From Mycobacterium sp. ITM-2016-00317 (GTDB lineage Bacteria; Actinomycetota; Actinomycetes; Mycobacteriales; Mycobacteriaceae): DNA of 64,000 nucleotides. The DNA lies in NCBI RefSeq assembly GCF_002968295.1, contig NZ_CP134399.1:5394001-5458000 (forward strand), in the 5' to 3' direction. Position 1 is the stretch's first letter, and each line of letters starts with the position of its first letter. Position numbers and translations under genes: made by a program. Of this stretch, positions 8,289-16,637 are shown one piece after another. A model generated the notes under the pieces. That model was not told the DNA's origin. It did not search any database and saw nothing but the letters and a program-made list of their open reading frames with translations.

Positions 8289-8816
8289 ATGAGCCTTCGG
8301 ATAGCCGCCCTCGGCCTGCTGGCCGAGGGCCCGGCCAGCGGTTACGACCTGCTCAAGCAGTTCGAGAACTCGATGGCCAACGTGTGGCCGGCCACCCAGA
8401 GCCAGCTGTACTCCGAGCTCAACAAGCTCGCCGCCGCAGGGCTGATCGAGGTGTGTGCCGTCGGTCCGCGCGGCCGCAAGGAGTACCAGATCACCGATGC
8501 GGGCCGCGCCGAACTGCAGCGCTGGGTCACCAGCCCGCAGGACGATCCGCCGTTCCGCAGCGCGGCTCTGCTGCGGGTCTTCCTGCTCGGCCTGATTCCG
8601 CCGGAGCAGGCGCGTGCGCATCTGCACGTGATGGCCGAGCACGCCGAGGCCGAGATCCGGCGGCTGACCGCACTGCGGGACTCACTGACGGCAGGACAGC
8701 CCACCGGGTCGGCCGACGGGGATTTCTTCGGGCTGGCGGCCCTGGAGTACGGACTGCGACTGCACGCGATGCAGGCGCAATGGGCCAGGTCGGTCATCGA
8801 TCGCATGCCGGACTGA
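8289..8816 (+). CDS. PadR-family regulator with helical C-terminal domain
   Basis: A 175-residue PadR regulator. Residues 1-85 form the winged-helix domain (IAALGLLAEGPASGYDLLKQ; SQLYSELNKLAAAGLIEV; GRKEYQITDAGRAELQRW). Residues 90-170 form the virulence-activator alpha C domain, rich in charged helices (EQARAHLHVMAEHAEAEIRRL), used for dimerisation. No ribosome binding site precedes the ATG; TACTAT six bases upstream implies a leaderless mRNA. A palindrome covers its promoter, so it probably represses itself. Whether it also controls the permease or the next PadR gene is unknown. Confidence 0.9.
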   Translation: MSLRIAALGLLAEGPASGYDLLKQFENSMANVWPATQSQLYSELNKLAAAGLIEVCAVGPRGRKEYQITDAGRAELQRWVTSPQDDPPFRSAALLRVFLLGLIPPEQARAHLHVMAEHAEAEIRRLTALRDSLTAGQPTGSADGDFFGLAALEYGLRLHAMQAQWARSVIDRMPD

Positions 8817-8842
8817 TCAATTGATCGTTGCATCGCGATAGT

Positions 8843-8869
8843 TTCCGATATATCGTCAACGTATCGGAA
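8843..8869. promoter_or_regulatory. Inverted repeat TTCCGATA-N11-TATCGGAA upstream of the second PadR gene
   Basis: Perfect 8-bp arms at 8843-8850 and 8862-8869, with a 10-bp palindrome CGATATATCG at 8846-8855 nested inside. It lies 37 bases ahead of the second PadR start. The CGATA/TATCG half-sites recur in the palindrome in front of the first PadR gene. Confidence 0.6.
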
Positions 8870-8906
8870 GCTCACTTGTGCTTCCTTCGACAGAGAAGAG
8901 CACCTC

Positions 8907-9695
8907 ATGAACATCCCCTTCACCCCACCCGGCGGCCCGTTCCAGGGCCCTTTCCAGGGCTCTCACGGAGGCCCTCACGGAGGCCAGGGTCTCGGCTTCG
9001 GCCGGGTCGATCCCCGCGTCCTGCACGGACGTCGCCGCCAGTCCCGTCGCGAGTTCCGTGACCACGTCCGCGAGCATCGCGGCGACGCAGGGTTCGGCCC
9101 CGGCGGTTTCGGCCCCGGCGGTTTCGGCCCCGGCGGTTTCGGCCCCGGCGGTTTCGGACCCGGCTTCGGCCCCGGCGGTTTCGGTCGCGGGTTCGGCCCG
9201 GGCGGTTTCGGCCCGGGCGGCCCCGGCGGCCGGCGCGGCGGACCCCGACGCGGTGGCCGCGGCAGGCGCGGCGACGTGCGCGCGGCGATCCTGACGCTGC
9301 TCACCGACCGGCCCATGCACGGCTACGAGATGATCCAGGAGATCAACGAGCGCAGCCAGCAGCTGTGGAAGCCCAGCCCCGGCTCGATCTACCCGACCCT
9401 GCAGCTGCTGGTCGACGAAGGCCTGCTCACGGCCACCGAGACCGGCGGCAGCAAGAAGCTGTTCGAGCTCACCGACGAGGGTCGCGAGGCCGCGGCGAAG
9501 ATCGAGACGGCGCCCTGGAAGACCATCACCGAGGACGCAGATCCCGGTGCGATGGATCTGCGCCACGCCGCCGGCCAGCTGATGGGCGCCATCGCACAGT
9601 CGGCGCACGCGGCCACGCCGGAACAGCAGCAACGCATCCTCGACATCGTCAACACCGCCCGCCGCGAGATCTACCACGTCCTCGGCGAGGACTGA
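8907..9695 (+). CDS. PadR-family regulator with Gly/Phe/Pro-rich N-terminal extension
   Basis: A 262-residue protein whose C-terminal half (about 125-200) is a standard PadR winged helix: DVRAAILTLLTDRPMHGYEM, SPGSIYPTLQLLVDEGLL and KKLFELTDEGREAAAKIE. Residues 1-115 are a low-complexity extension with tandem FGPGG units, ending in the basic stretch RRGGPRRGGRGRRGD. Such a flexible, Arg/Gly-rich arm could bind nucleic acid or drive self-association; that is inference. Start ATG at 8907 sits behind an AGAGAAGAG purine run. The palindrome at 8843-8869 is the probable operator. Confidence 0.88.
   Translation: MNIPFTPPGGPFQGPFQGSHGGPHGGQGLGFGRVDPRVLHGRRRQSRREFRDHVREHRGDAGFGPGGFGPGGFGPGGFGPGGFGPGFGPGGFGRGFGPGGFGPGGPGGRRGGPRRGGRGRRGDVRAAILTLLTDRPMHGYEMIQEINERSQQLWKPSPGSIYPTLQLLVDEGLLTATETGGSKKLFELTDEGREAAAKIETAPWKTITEDADPGAMDLRHAAGQLMGAIAQSAHAATPEQQQRILDIVNTARREIYHVLGED
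9093..9221 (+). repeat. 15-bp tandem repeats coding FGPGG
   Basis: Four identical units of TTCGGCCCCGGCGGT run from 9093 to 9152, followed by five variants (two shortened to 12 bases) to 9221. Each 15-bp unit encodes FGPGG, so copy-number change keeps the reading frame. Confidence 0.85.
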
Positions 9696-9713
9696 CCCTT
9701 CTGGCTTTCCAGT

Positions 9714-9763
9714 GAATTCGGCGCGGTTTGTGCCCACCAACGGGAACGAATCGCGCCGAATTC
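9714..9763. repeat. Intergenic inverted repeat GAATTCGGCGCG/CGCGCCGAATTC
   Basis: Perfect 12-bp arms at 9714-9725 and 9752-9763; the inner bases also pair partly. It lies between the PadR stop and the aldo/keto reductase start. It may terminate the PadR transcript or be a dispersed mycobacterial palindrome. The flank GCTTTCCAGTGAA (9704-9716) recurs in the repeat at 10681. Confidence 0.55.
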
Positions 9764-9778
9764 GCGTAGGTACAGAGC

Positions 9779-10666
9779 ATGGACACCTTTCCCCTCGGCC
9801 CGCACACGGTCGGACGCGTCGGTTTCGGCGCAATGCAACTGCCGGGCCCCGGCGTCTTCGGGCCGCCCCGCGATCATGACCAAGCCGTGGCCGTGCTCAG
9901 GCGCGCGCTCGAGCTGGGCATCGACCACATCGACACCGCGCAGATCTACGGCCCCGACGTCGCCAACGAACTGATCCGCGAGGCGCTGCACCCCTACCCC
10001 GACGGTCTCGCGCTGGTGAGCAAGGTCGGCGGCAAGCGTGACGAGCAGGGAAACTGGCTGCCCGCGCAGGAACCCGACGACCTGCGTGCCCAGATCGAAG
10101 AGAATCTCCGCACGCTGGACACCGACCGGTTGGCGGCGGTGAACCTGCGGCTGTTCGGTGAGGACGGGTCGGCCGCCGACACCGTGGACCGCGAACTGTT
10201 CGACCGCCAACTGTCGACGATGATCCAGGCCCGCGACGAGGGTCTGATCGACGGCATCGGGCTGAGCAACATCGGCGCCGAGCATCTGCGAACAGCGTTG
10301 GAACGCACCGAGATCGTGTGCGTGCAAAACGCGTACAACCTGCTGGACCGGACATCGCAGCCGGTGCTGGACCTGTGCTCGGAGCACGGCATCGCGTTCG
10401 TGCCGTTCTTCCCGCTCGGTTCGGGTTTCGTGGCCGACAACCCGGTGCTCAACCACCCGGCCGTGGTCCGGGAGGCGCAGACGCTCGGCCGCACCCCGGC
10501 CCAGGTCGTGCTGGCGTGGACGCTGTCGGTGGCGCCGAACGTGCTGTTGATCCCGGGGACGTCGTCGGTGGCCCATCTGGAGGAGAACACCGCCGTGCGC
10601 GACATCACGCTGGACGAGCAGACCAAGCGCGAGCTGGACGGGGCGGCGACCGCCCACACCAGCTGA
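9779..10666 (+). CDS. Aldo/keto reductase family oxidoreductase
   Basis: A 295-residue TIM-barrel NADPH-dependent oxidoreductase. Asp52 and Tyr57 of the catalytic set lie in HIDTAQIYG and Lys82 in LVSKVGG. The usual catalytic histidine position is taken by Asn122 (AAVNLRLFG), as in the YdbC-like branch. The C-terminal cofactor loop LLIPGTSSVAHLEEN is well kept. E. coli YdbC (PdxI) is a pyridoxal reductase, so a related carbonyl substrate is possible but unproven. It stands alone between a palindrome and prfC. Confidence 0.88.
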   Translation: MDTFPLGPHTVGRVGFGAMQLPGPGVFGPPRDHDQAVAVLRRALELGIDHIDTAQIYGPDVANELIREALHPYPDGLALVSKVGGKRDEQGNWLPAQEPDDLRAQIEENLRTLDTDRLAAVNLRLFGEDGSAADTVDRELFDRQLSTMIQARDEGLIDGIGLSNIGAEHLRTALERTEIVCVQNAYNLLDRTSQPVLDLCSEHGIAFVPFFPLGSGFVADNPVLNHPAVVREAQTLGRTPAQVVLAWTLSVAPNVLLIPGTSSVAHLEENTAVRDITLDEQTKRELDGAATAHTS

Positions 10667-10680
10667 AGTCCCTGGCGCAC

Positions 10681-10740
10681 CAGCTATCCGAGCTTTCCAG
10701 TGAAAGTGCGAGTGGACGTCTGCACAGCGCGGATGGCTGG
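10681..10740. repeat. Dispersed intergenic repeat, copy A
   Basis: About 60 bp that align without gaps to 57267-57326, at 44 identical bases of 60, sharing CAGCTATCCG, AAGTGCGAG and TCTGCA. Both copies lie in intergenic DNA just after a stop codon or next to a hairpin. No coding capacity is seen. Confidence 0.45.
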
Positions 10741-10811
10741 GGCTGGTGTGTCCGGTGGTGATTCGGAGGCCGTCGACCGGCGCGCGATTACTGTTTCGCG
10801 TCCGCGGCCAA

Positions 10812-10817
10812 TAAAAT
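10812..10817 (+). promoter_or_regulatory. -10 hexamer TAAAAT in front of prfC
   Basis: TAAAAT fits TANNNT and lies 10 bases ahead of the prfC ATG; no purine-rich ribosome site is present. The mRNA is probably leaderless or has a leader of only a few bases. Confidence 0.4.
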
Positions 10818-10827
10818 CGGCTGCACA

Positions 10828-12450
10828 ATGACGAATTCCACCGCGACGGGGCCTCGATCCGACCTCGTCTCGACCGAGGCGCGACGCCGCAGAACGTTCG
10901 CAGTGATCAGCCACCCCGACGCCGGCAAGTCCACCCTGACCGAGGCCCTGGTTCTGCATGCCAAGGCGATCACCGAGGCCGGCGCCATCCACGGCAAAGC
11001 CGGCCGCAGGGCCACGGTGTCGGACTGGATGGAGATGGAGAAGGCCCGCGGCATCTCCATCACCTCGACGGCCATGCAGTTCCCGTACACCACGCAGGCC
11101 GGCGACACCTGCGTCATCAACCTGCTCGACACCCCCGGGCACGCGGACTTCTCCGAGGACACCTACCGGGTGCTGACCGCCGTGGACTCGGCGGTGATGC
11201 TGATCGACGCCGCCAAGGGTCTCGAGCCGCAGACACTGAAGCTCTTCCAGGTCTGTCGCCACCGCCGGATCCCGATCATCACGGTGGTCAACAAGTGGGA
11301 TCGCCCCGGCCGGCACGCGCTGGAGTTGATGGACGAGATCCAGTCGCGGATCGGGCTGCGGCCCACGCCGCTGACGTGGCCGGTCGGCATCGCGGGTGAC
11401 TTCAAGGGGGTGCTGGACCGGCGTACCGGCAAGTTCATCCGCTTCACCCGCACCGCAGGCGGTGCCACCGCGGCTCCTGAGGAGCACATCGACCCGGACA
11501 GGGCGCATGACGCGGCGGGTGTCGACTGGGACAACGCGATCGAGGAGTCCGAGCTGCTCAGCGCCGACGGTGCCGACTTCGATGCCGAGACGTTCCTCGA
11601 CTGCACCTCGACGCCGGTGCTGTTCACCTCTGCGGCACTGAATTTCGGTGTCAACCAGCTCCTCGACGTGCTGGCCCAGCTGGCCCCGTCACCGAGCGGG
11701 CAGGTCGACGTCGACGGCAACCGCCGCGAGGCGGCGGCGCCGTTCAGCGCGTTCGTCTTCAAGGTGCAGGCGGGCATGGACTCCGCGCACCGCGACCGGA
11801 TCGCCTACGCGCGGGTGTGTTCGGGCACCTTCGAGCGCGGTGACGTCCTCACCCACGCCACCACCGGTAAACCGTTCGTCACCAAGTACGCGCAGTCGGT
11901 CTTCGGGCAGCAGCGCTCGACGCTGGACACCGCGTGGCCCGGTGACGTGATCGGCCTGGCCAACGCCGCCTCGCTGCGCCCGGGCGACACGCTCTACCAG
12001 GACGTCGCGGTGCAGTACCCGCCGATCCCGAGCTTCTCGCCCGAGCACTTCTCCGTCGCGCGCGGCACCGACCCGAGCAAGCACAAGCAGTTCCGCAAGG
12101 GCATCGAGCAGCTCGACCAGGAAGGCGTGGTGCAGGTGCTGCGCTCGGACCGGCGCGGCGAGCAGGCCCCGGTCCTGGCCGCCGTCGGGCCGATGCAGTT
12201 CGAGGTGGCCAGCCACCGGATGGCCGGCGAGTTCGGCGCCCCGATCGCGCTGGAATCGCTGCCCTACACGGTGGCCCGGATCTGTGATCCCGAGGACGCC
12301 GAGGCGCTGCAGAAGATGGCGGCGGTGGAGGTGTTCACCCGCAGCGACGGTGTGCTGCTGGCGGTGTTCTCCACGAAGTGGCGCCTGGAGACCGTGCAGC
12401 GGGAGAACCCGGCGATGCAGTTGCGGGAACTGGTCGCCGCCGGTCAGTGA
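10828..12450 (+). CDS. prfC: Peptide chain release factor 3
   Basis: A 540-residue translational GTPase that recycles RF1/RF2 from ribosomes after peptide release. G1 is HPDAGKST at residues 29-36, the switch region [16 protein letters not shown] follows, G3 is [11 protein letters not shown] and G4 VVNKWDR. The RF3-type domains II and III follow ([40 protein letters not shown]). Its length is normal for RF3. The TGA ends exactly where the stop of the converging XRE gene begins, so the two genes meet with no spacer. Confidence 0.96.
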   Translation: MTNSTATGPRSDLVSTEARRRRTFAVISHPDAGKSTLTEALVLHAKAITEAGAIHGKAGRRATVSDWMEMEKARGISITSTAMQFPYTTQAGDTCVINLLDTPGHADFSEDTYRVLTAVDSAVMLIDAAKGLEPQTLKLFQVCRHRRIPIITVVNKWDRPGRHALELMDEIQSRIGLRPTPLTWPVGIAGDFKGVLDRRTGKFIRFTRTAGGATAAPEEHIDPDRAHDAAGVDWDNAIEESELLSADGADFDAETFLDCTSTPVLFTSAALNFGVNQLLDVLAQLAPSPSGQVDVDGNRREAAAPFSAFVFKVQAGMDSAHRDRIAYARVCSGTFERGDVLTHATTGKPFVTKYAQSVFGQQRSTLDTAWPGDVIGLANAASLRPGDTLYQDVAVQYPPIPSFSPEHFSVARGTDPSKHKQFRKGIEQLDQEGVVQVLRSDRRGEQAPVLAAVGPMQFEVASHRMAGEFGAPIALESLPYTVARICDPEDAEALQKMAAVEVFTRSDGVLLAVFSTKWRLETVQRENPAMQLRELVAAGQ

Positions 12451-13308
12451 TCACTCGGCGTCGACGGACGGGGTGGCGCTCCAGCTGAGCAGCAGGTTCA
12501 GCGCATCCCTGGACGGGCTACCCGCCTCGGTGGTGTAGACGAACAGCACCTGGTCCGCGTCGCCGGGCATCGTGAACGTCTCGTAGTCGACAGTCAGCTC
12601 ACCGACGACGGCATGCCGTAGCCGCTTGGTGCCGTAAGTCCGTTGGAAGACCCGATGTTCGGACCACCAGGTCCGGAATTGCGCGCTGACGACCGACAGT
12701 TCGGCGACGAGTTCACCGGCGGCCGGGTCGGTGGGGTCGGCGCCGACGTCCAGGCGCAGGTTCTCGACAGCGGTTCGCGCCTGAACCTCCCAGTCTGCGA
12801 ACAGGTTTCGCGCCTGCTCCGAGGTGAACATCCAGCGTGCGTAGTTACGTTCGCGCGGCGGCATCGCATCGAAGTCGGCGAACAGCACCCGGGCGGCGCG
12901 GTTGGTGGCCAGCACGTCGGTGCGACGGCCCAGGATCATCGCCGGCGCTCCGTCGAGTGAGTCGAGCAGTTGGTACAGCCCGGGCCTGACCCGCTGCACC
13001 GGTCGCGACGTCTTGCGCTGTCCGGACGGCGCACCGACCAGGTGGCCCAGGTGTGCGCGCCCGGTGGCGTCCAGGTCCAGCGCGCGGGCGATCCCGTCGA
13101 GCACGGCGTCGGACGGGGTGATCCGGCGGCCCTGCTCCAGCCGCGTGTAGTAGTCGGTCGAGACGCCGGCCAGCAGCGCGACCTCCTCGCGCCGCAGTCC
13201 CGGCACCCGGCGCACCCGTCCGTCGGCGGGCAGTCCGGCCCGGTCCGGGTCGACGGCGCTGCGTGAGCGTTTGAGGAAATCGGCGAGTTCGCGGTTGGCA
13301 CCGGCCAT
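12451..13308 (-). CDS. XRE-family regulator with MmyB-like ligand domain
   Basis: A 285-residue regulator. The N-terminal helix-turn-helix covers about residues 5-75 (RELADFLKRSRSAVDP; LRREEVALLAGVSTDYYTRL; ITPSDAVLDGIARAL). The rest is an MmyB-like ligand-binding domain (ILGRRTDVLATNRAARVLFAD; DAMPPRERNYARWMF; ELSVVSAQFRTWWSEHRV), which in the family can bind a fatty acid. The start MAGANREL is chosen because it lines up with family members; an upstream open extension to 13446 would run into the neighbouring gene's leader. It is divergent from an SDR gene, a very common pairing in which the regulator represses the SDR. Confidence 0.88.
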   Translation of the reverse strand: MAGANRELADFLKRSRSAVDPDRAGLPADGRVRRVPGLRREEVALLAGVSTDYYTRLEQGRRITPSDAVLDGIARALDLDATGRAHLGHLVGAPSGQRKTSRPVQRVRPGLYQLLDSLDGAPAMILGRRTDVLATNRAARVLFADFDAMPPRERNYARWMFTSEQARNLFADWEVQARTAVENLRLDVGADPTDPAAGELVAELSVVSAQFRTWWSEHRVFQRTYGTKRLRHAVVGELTVDYETFTMPGDADQVLFVYTTEAGSPSRDALNLLLSWSATPSVDAE

Positions 13309-13481
13309 CTCGCCATCTTGGCAGAAACGGGCGCCCGCAACGTAGGACAACGAGTCCCAGGTTGCTGCGGCCTGGGTCGGACAGGACCCGTTGGGTGCCT
13401 CCACAGCGGCGATCGGACTCGCACACTGGGACCATGCCGTTCCCAAAAGAGTTCGGCCCCATCCCCTCTCAAGGAGTGAGC

Positions 13482-14333
13482 ATGTCCTACCCCACCGCCG
13501 CCCCGGCCACCTGGTTCGTCACCGGCACGTCCCGCGGCCTCGGCGCCGAACTCGTCCGGCAGCTGCTGTCGCGCGGCGACAACGTCGCGGCGACCACCCG
13601 CTCGGTCGACCGGCTGCACGCCGCGCTGTCCGGCGTGGACACCGAACGGCTGCTGGCACTGGAGGTCGATCTCGCCGATGCCGCGGCGGTCCGCGCGGCG
13701 GTCGACGGCACCGTGGACCGGTTCGGCGGCCTGGACGTGGTGGTGAACAACGCCGGTTACGGCTTCATCGGCGCGGTCGAGGAGACCACCGACGCCGAGG
13801 CGCGTCAGCTGTTCGACGTGCAGCTGTTCGGCGCCTGGAATGTACTGCGCGCCAGTATCCCCCATCTGCGGGCCGCACGCAGCGGGCACATCGTCAACGT
13901 GTCGTCGATCCTCGGGCTGACCGCGATGCCCGGGTGGGCACTGTACTGCGCGGGCAAGTTCGCGCTCAACGGGCTGAGCGAGGCGCTGGCCGCAGAGGTG
14001 GCCGACTTCGGCGTCAAGGTGACGATCGTCGAGCCCGGCTACTTCCGGACCGACTTCCTGACCTCCGATTCACTGACCCTGCCCACCGCGGCCGGCGATG
14101 CCTACCCGGCGATCCGGCAGATGACCGAGCAGCACCTGCAGCTGCAGGGCAGCCAGCTCGGCGACCCGGCCAGGGGTGCCGAGGCCATCATCGACGTCGT
14201 GGTGCGCGGTGACGGCCCACTGCATCAGCTGCTGGGGTCAGATGCAATCGCGCTCGCGCAGGCCGAGATCGACACGCTGACCAACGACGTGAAAGCCGGC
14301 CGCGACCTCGCGCTGACCACCGACCACCGGTAG
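13482..14333 (+). CDS. Short-chain dehydrogenase/reductase
   Basis: A 283-residue classical SDR. The Rossmann motif TGTSRGLG lies at about residues 15-22, NNAGYG follows strand 4, the catalytic Ser is in VNVSSILGL and the Tyr/Lys pair in YCAGK. The C-terminal part (VTIVEPGYFRTDFLT) resembles NADP-dependent SDRs annotated as oxidoreductases of unknown substrate. The start at 13482 is set by AAGGAG ten bases upstream. It is divergent from the XRE/MmyB regulator, its likely controller. Confidence 0.9.
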   Translation: MSYPTAAPATWFVTGTSRGLGAELVRQLLSRGDNVAATTRSVDRLHAALSGVDTERLLALEVDLADAAAVRAAVDGTVDRFGGLDVVVNNAGYGFIGAVEETTDAEARQLFDVQLFGAWNVLRASIPHLRAARSGHIVNVSSILGLTAMPGWALYCAGKFALNGLSEALAAEVADFGVKVTIVEPGYFRTDFLTSDSLTLPTAAGDAYPAIRQMTEQHLQLQGSQLGDPARGAEAIIDVVVRGDGPLHQLLGSDAIALAQAEIDTLTNDVKAGRDLALTTDHR

Positions 14334-14338
14334 CGGGG

Positions 14339-15856
14339 TCAGTCGACGTCGACCCAGTCCAGGGTGCGCTGCACGGCTTTGCGCCACCCGGCGTGACCGG
14401 CCGAGCGCTGGTCCTCGGACCATTGCGGGGACCAGCGCTTGCCCTCCTGCCAGTTGGCCCGCAGATCGTCCGGGCCGTCCCAGAATCCGACGGCCAGCCC
14501 GGCGGCGTAGGCCGCGCCCAGGGCCGTGGTCTCGGCGACGACCGGTTTGACCACGTCGACCCCGAGCACGTCGGCCTGGATCTGCATGCACAGATCGTTG
14601 GCGGTGATGCCACCGTCGACTTTCAGGACCTCAAGGTGCACACCGGAATCGGCTTCCATCGCGTCGACGACGTCGCGACTCTGGTAGCAGATCGCCTCCA
14701 ACGTCGCGCGCGCCACGTGCGCGTTGGTGTTGAACCGGGACAACCCGACGATCGCGCCCCGGGCATCCGACCGCCAGTACGGCGCGAACAGCCCGGAGAA
14801 CGCGGGCACGAAGTACACCCCGCCGTTGTCCTCGACCTGCCGGGCCAATGACTCACTCTGGGCCGCGCCGCTGATGATGCCGAGCTGGTCGCGCAGCCAC
14901 TGCACCGCCGATCCGGTCACCGCGATCGAACCCTCCAGCGCGTACACGGGTTTGGCGTCACCGAACTGGTAGCAGACCGTGGTCAGTAGGCCGTTCTGCG
15001 ACCGCACGATCTCCTCGCCGGTGTTCAGGAGCAGGAAATTGCCTGTGCCGTAGGTGTTCTTGGCTTCACCGGCGTCCAGGCACACCTGCCCGACCATCGC
15101 GGCCTGCTGGTCACCGAGGATCCCCGTGATCGGCAGCTCGCCGTCGGCCGGTCCGGTCTCGACGGTCAGGCCGTACGGTTTCGGCGACGACGACGGCTTG
15201 ATCTCGGGCAGCATCTGACGCGGGATGTCGAAGAACCCCAGCAGTTCGTCGTCCCAGTCCAGCGTCTCCAGGTTCATCAGCATGGTGCGGCTGGCGTTGG
15301 TGACGTCGGTGACGTGCACTCCGCCGCGGTGCCCGCCGGTCAAATTCCACAGCACCCAGGTGTCGGTGGTCCCGAAGAGCGCATCGCCCTTCTCGGCGTC
15401 GGCACGCAGCCCGTCGACGTTCTCCAGCAGCCACTGCAGCTTTCCGCCGGAGAAGTAGGTGGCCAGCGGCAGGCCGGCCTTCTGCCGGATCACGTCGCCG
15501 CGGCCGTCGCGCTCCAGCGCGGACGCGATCCGGTCGGTACGAGTGTCCTGCCAGACGATCGCGTTGTAGTAGGGCCGCCCGGTGCGCCGGTTCCACACCA
15601 GCGAGGTCTCGCGCTGATTGGTGATGCCCAACCCCACGAGGTCGGTGGTCGTCAGGTTCGTCCGGTTCAGCGCGGTGGCCAGCACCGAACCGGTGCGTTC
15701 CCAGATCTCCACCGGGTTGTGCTCCACCCAGCCCGCCTTGGGCAGGATCTGTTCGTGTTCGAGCTGGTGACGGCCCACCTCGGCGCCGTCGTGGTCGAAG
15801 ATCATGCACCGGGTGCTGGTGGTGCCCTGGTCGATTGCAGCGACGAAGTCGGCCAT
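14339..15856 (-). CDS. glpK: Glycerol kinase
   Basis: A 505-residue FGGY-family kinase that phosphorylates glycerol to glycerol 3-phosphate with ATP. The N-terminal phosphate loop is [13 protein letters not shown] and GITNQRE follows. The substrate signature is [13 protein letters not shown]. The FGGY hinge region reads [19 protein letters not shown], and the adenine-binding part [18 protein letters not shown]. The position matches M. tuberculosis Rv3696c. Start ATG at 15856 gives the normal length; the frame stays open for another 900 bases upstream, but that stretch belongs to the genes on the other strand. A dihydroxyacetone kinase for the same carbon source lies at 32.2-33.9 kb. Confidence 0.95.
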   Translation of the reverse strand: MADFVAAIDQGTTSTRCMIFDHDGAEVGRHQLEHEQILPKAGWVEHNPVEIWERTGSVLATALNRTNLTTTDLVGLGITNQRETSLVWNRRTGRPYYNAIVWQDTRTDRIASALERDGRGDVIRQKAGLPLATYFSGGKLQWLLENVDGLRADAEKGDALFGTTDTWVLWNLTGGHRGGVHVTDVTNASRTMLMNLETLDWDDELLGFFDIPRQMLPEIKPSSSPKPYGLTVETGPADGELPITGILGDQQAAMVGQVCLDAGEAKNTYGTGNFLLLNTGEEIVRSQNGLLTTVCYQFGDAKPVYALEGSIAVTGSAVQWLRDQLGIISGAAQSESLARQVEDNGGVYFVPAFSGLFAPYWRSDARGAIVGLSRFNTNAHVARATLEAICYQSRDVVDAMEADSGVHLEVLKVDGGITANDLCMQIQADVLGVDVVKPVVAETTALGAAYAAGLAVGFWDGPDDLRANWQEGKRWSPQWSEDQRSAGHAGWRKAVQRTLDWVDVD

Positions 15857-15874
15857 TCGTCCATGATGGACCAC

Positions 15875-16627
15875 ATGCCCGCAGACACCACCGACATTTC
15901 CACGATGCCGCGCGGCGGACCGCGGGCGTCGTGTCTGGACCGGCTGCTGCAGACCGACCGGCGCGAGTACCTGGACCGCCCCGACGTGGACGAATCGGTC
16001 AGGCGCAGCGTGATCCGGGCGCTGGACTGGACCGGCGAGGTGTTCGGCAACCACGAGAAGTTCGCCGAGATCGCGCTCGACGAGGTGGCCGACGTCCCCG
16101 ATCCGCGGATCCTGGAGCTGGGCGCGGGCCACGGCGGGTTGTCCCGAAAGCTGCTCGAATGGCATCCGAGCGCCCGGTTGACCGTCACCGACGTCGACGC
16201 CGACGCGCCGGCGGCGATCGCCGCCGGCGACCTGGGGTCGCATCCGCGGGCGACGGTCCGCCGGATGGACGCGACGGCGCTGGACGCCGCGGACGGCGAG
16301 TTCGACCTTGCGGTGTTCGTGTTGTCGCTGCACCACTTGGCGCCCGAGGACGCCGCCCGGGTGATCGCCGAGGGCACCCGTGCGGCCGACAAGCTGCTCA
16401 TCATCGACCTCCCACGCCCGCCGGCCCCGCTGCACGTACTGCGGCTGGCCGCGATGGCGCCGTGGGCGCCGCTCATCCCGTTTGTGCACGACGGGCTGAT
16501 CAGCTCGCTGCGCGCCTACAGTCCCTCGGCGCTGCGCGCGCTGGCGGCCTACGCCGATCCGCCGGTCGACATCGAGTTGCGCGGCGGGTTGTTCGGTCCG
16601 CAGGTCGCGGTGGCCTCGCGCCGATAG
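15875..16627 (+). CDS. Class I SAM-dependent methyltransferase
   Basis: A 250-residue methyltransferase. Motif I, the SAM-binding loop, is [17 protein letters not shown], the acidic end of strand 2 is LTVTDVDAD, and the post-motif [19 protein letters not shown] matches small-molecule methyltransferases. The C-terminal helix pair ([20 protein letters not shown]) may cap a lipophilic substrate. Several starts are possible (ATG 15863, 15866, 15875, 15905); 15875 is a compromise, since 15863 would leave only 6 bp to the divergent glpK. It is followed after 10 bp by the glutamate-cysteine-ligase-like gene. The substrate is unknown. Confidence 0.82.
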   Translation: MPADTTDISTMPRGGPRASCLDRLLQTDRREYLDRPDVDESVRRSVIRALDWTGEVFGNHEKFAEIALDEVADVPDPRILELGAGHGGLSRKLLEWHPSARLTVTDVDADAPAAIAAGDLGSHPRATVRRMDATALDAADGEFDLAVFVLSLHHLAPEDAARVIAEGTRAADKLLIIDLPRPPAPLHVLRLAAMAPWAPLIPFVHDGLISSLRAYSPSALRALAAYADPPVDIELRGGLFGPQVAVASRR

Positions 16628-16630
16628 GCT
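16625..16630 (+). promoter_or_regulatory. -10 hexamer TAGGCT inside the methyltransferase stop
   Basis: TAGGCT begins with the TAG stop of the methyltransferase and ends seven bases before the GTG start at 16638. This is the spacing of a leaderless promoter, so the next gene can be transcribed on its own. Confidence 0.4.
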
Positions 16631-16637
16631 TGGGCCC

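Noticed and set aside
15314..15862. Upstream extension of the methyltransferase frame
   Set aside because: This part is antisense to the 5' half of glpK, whose motifs are clear, and has no methyltransferase similarity.
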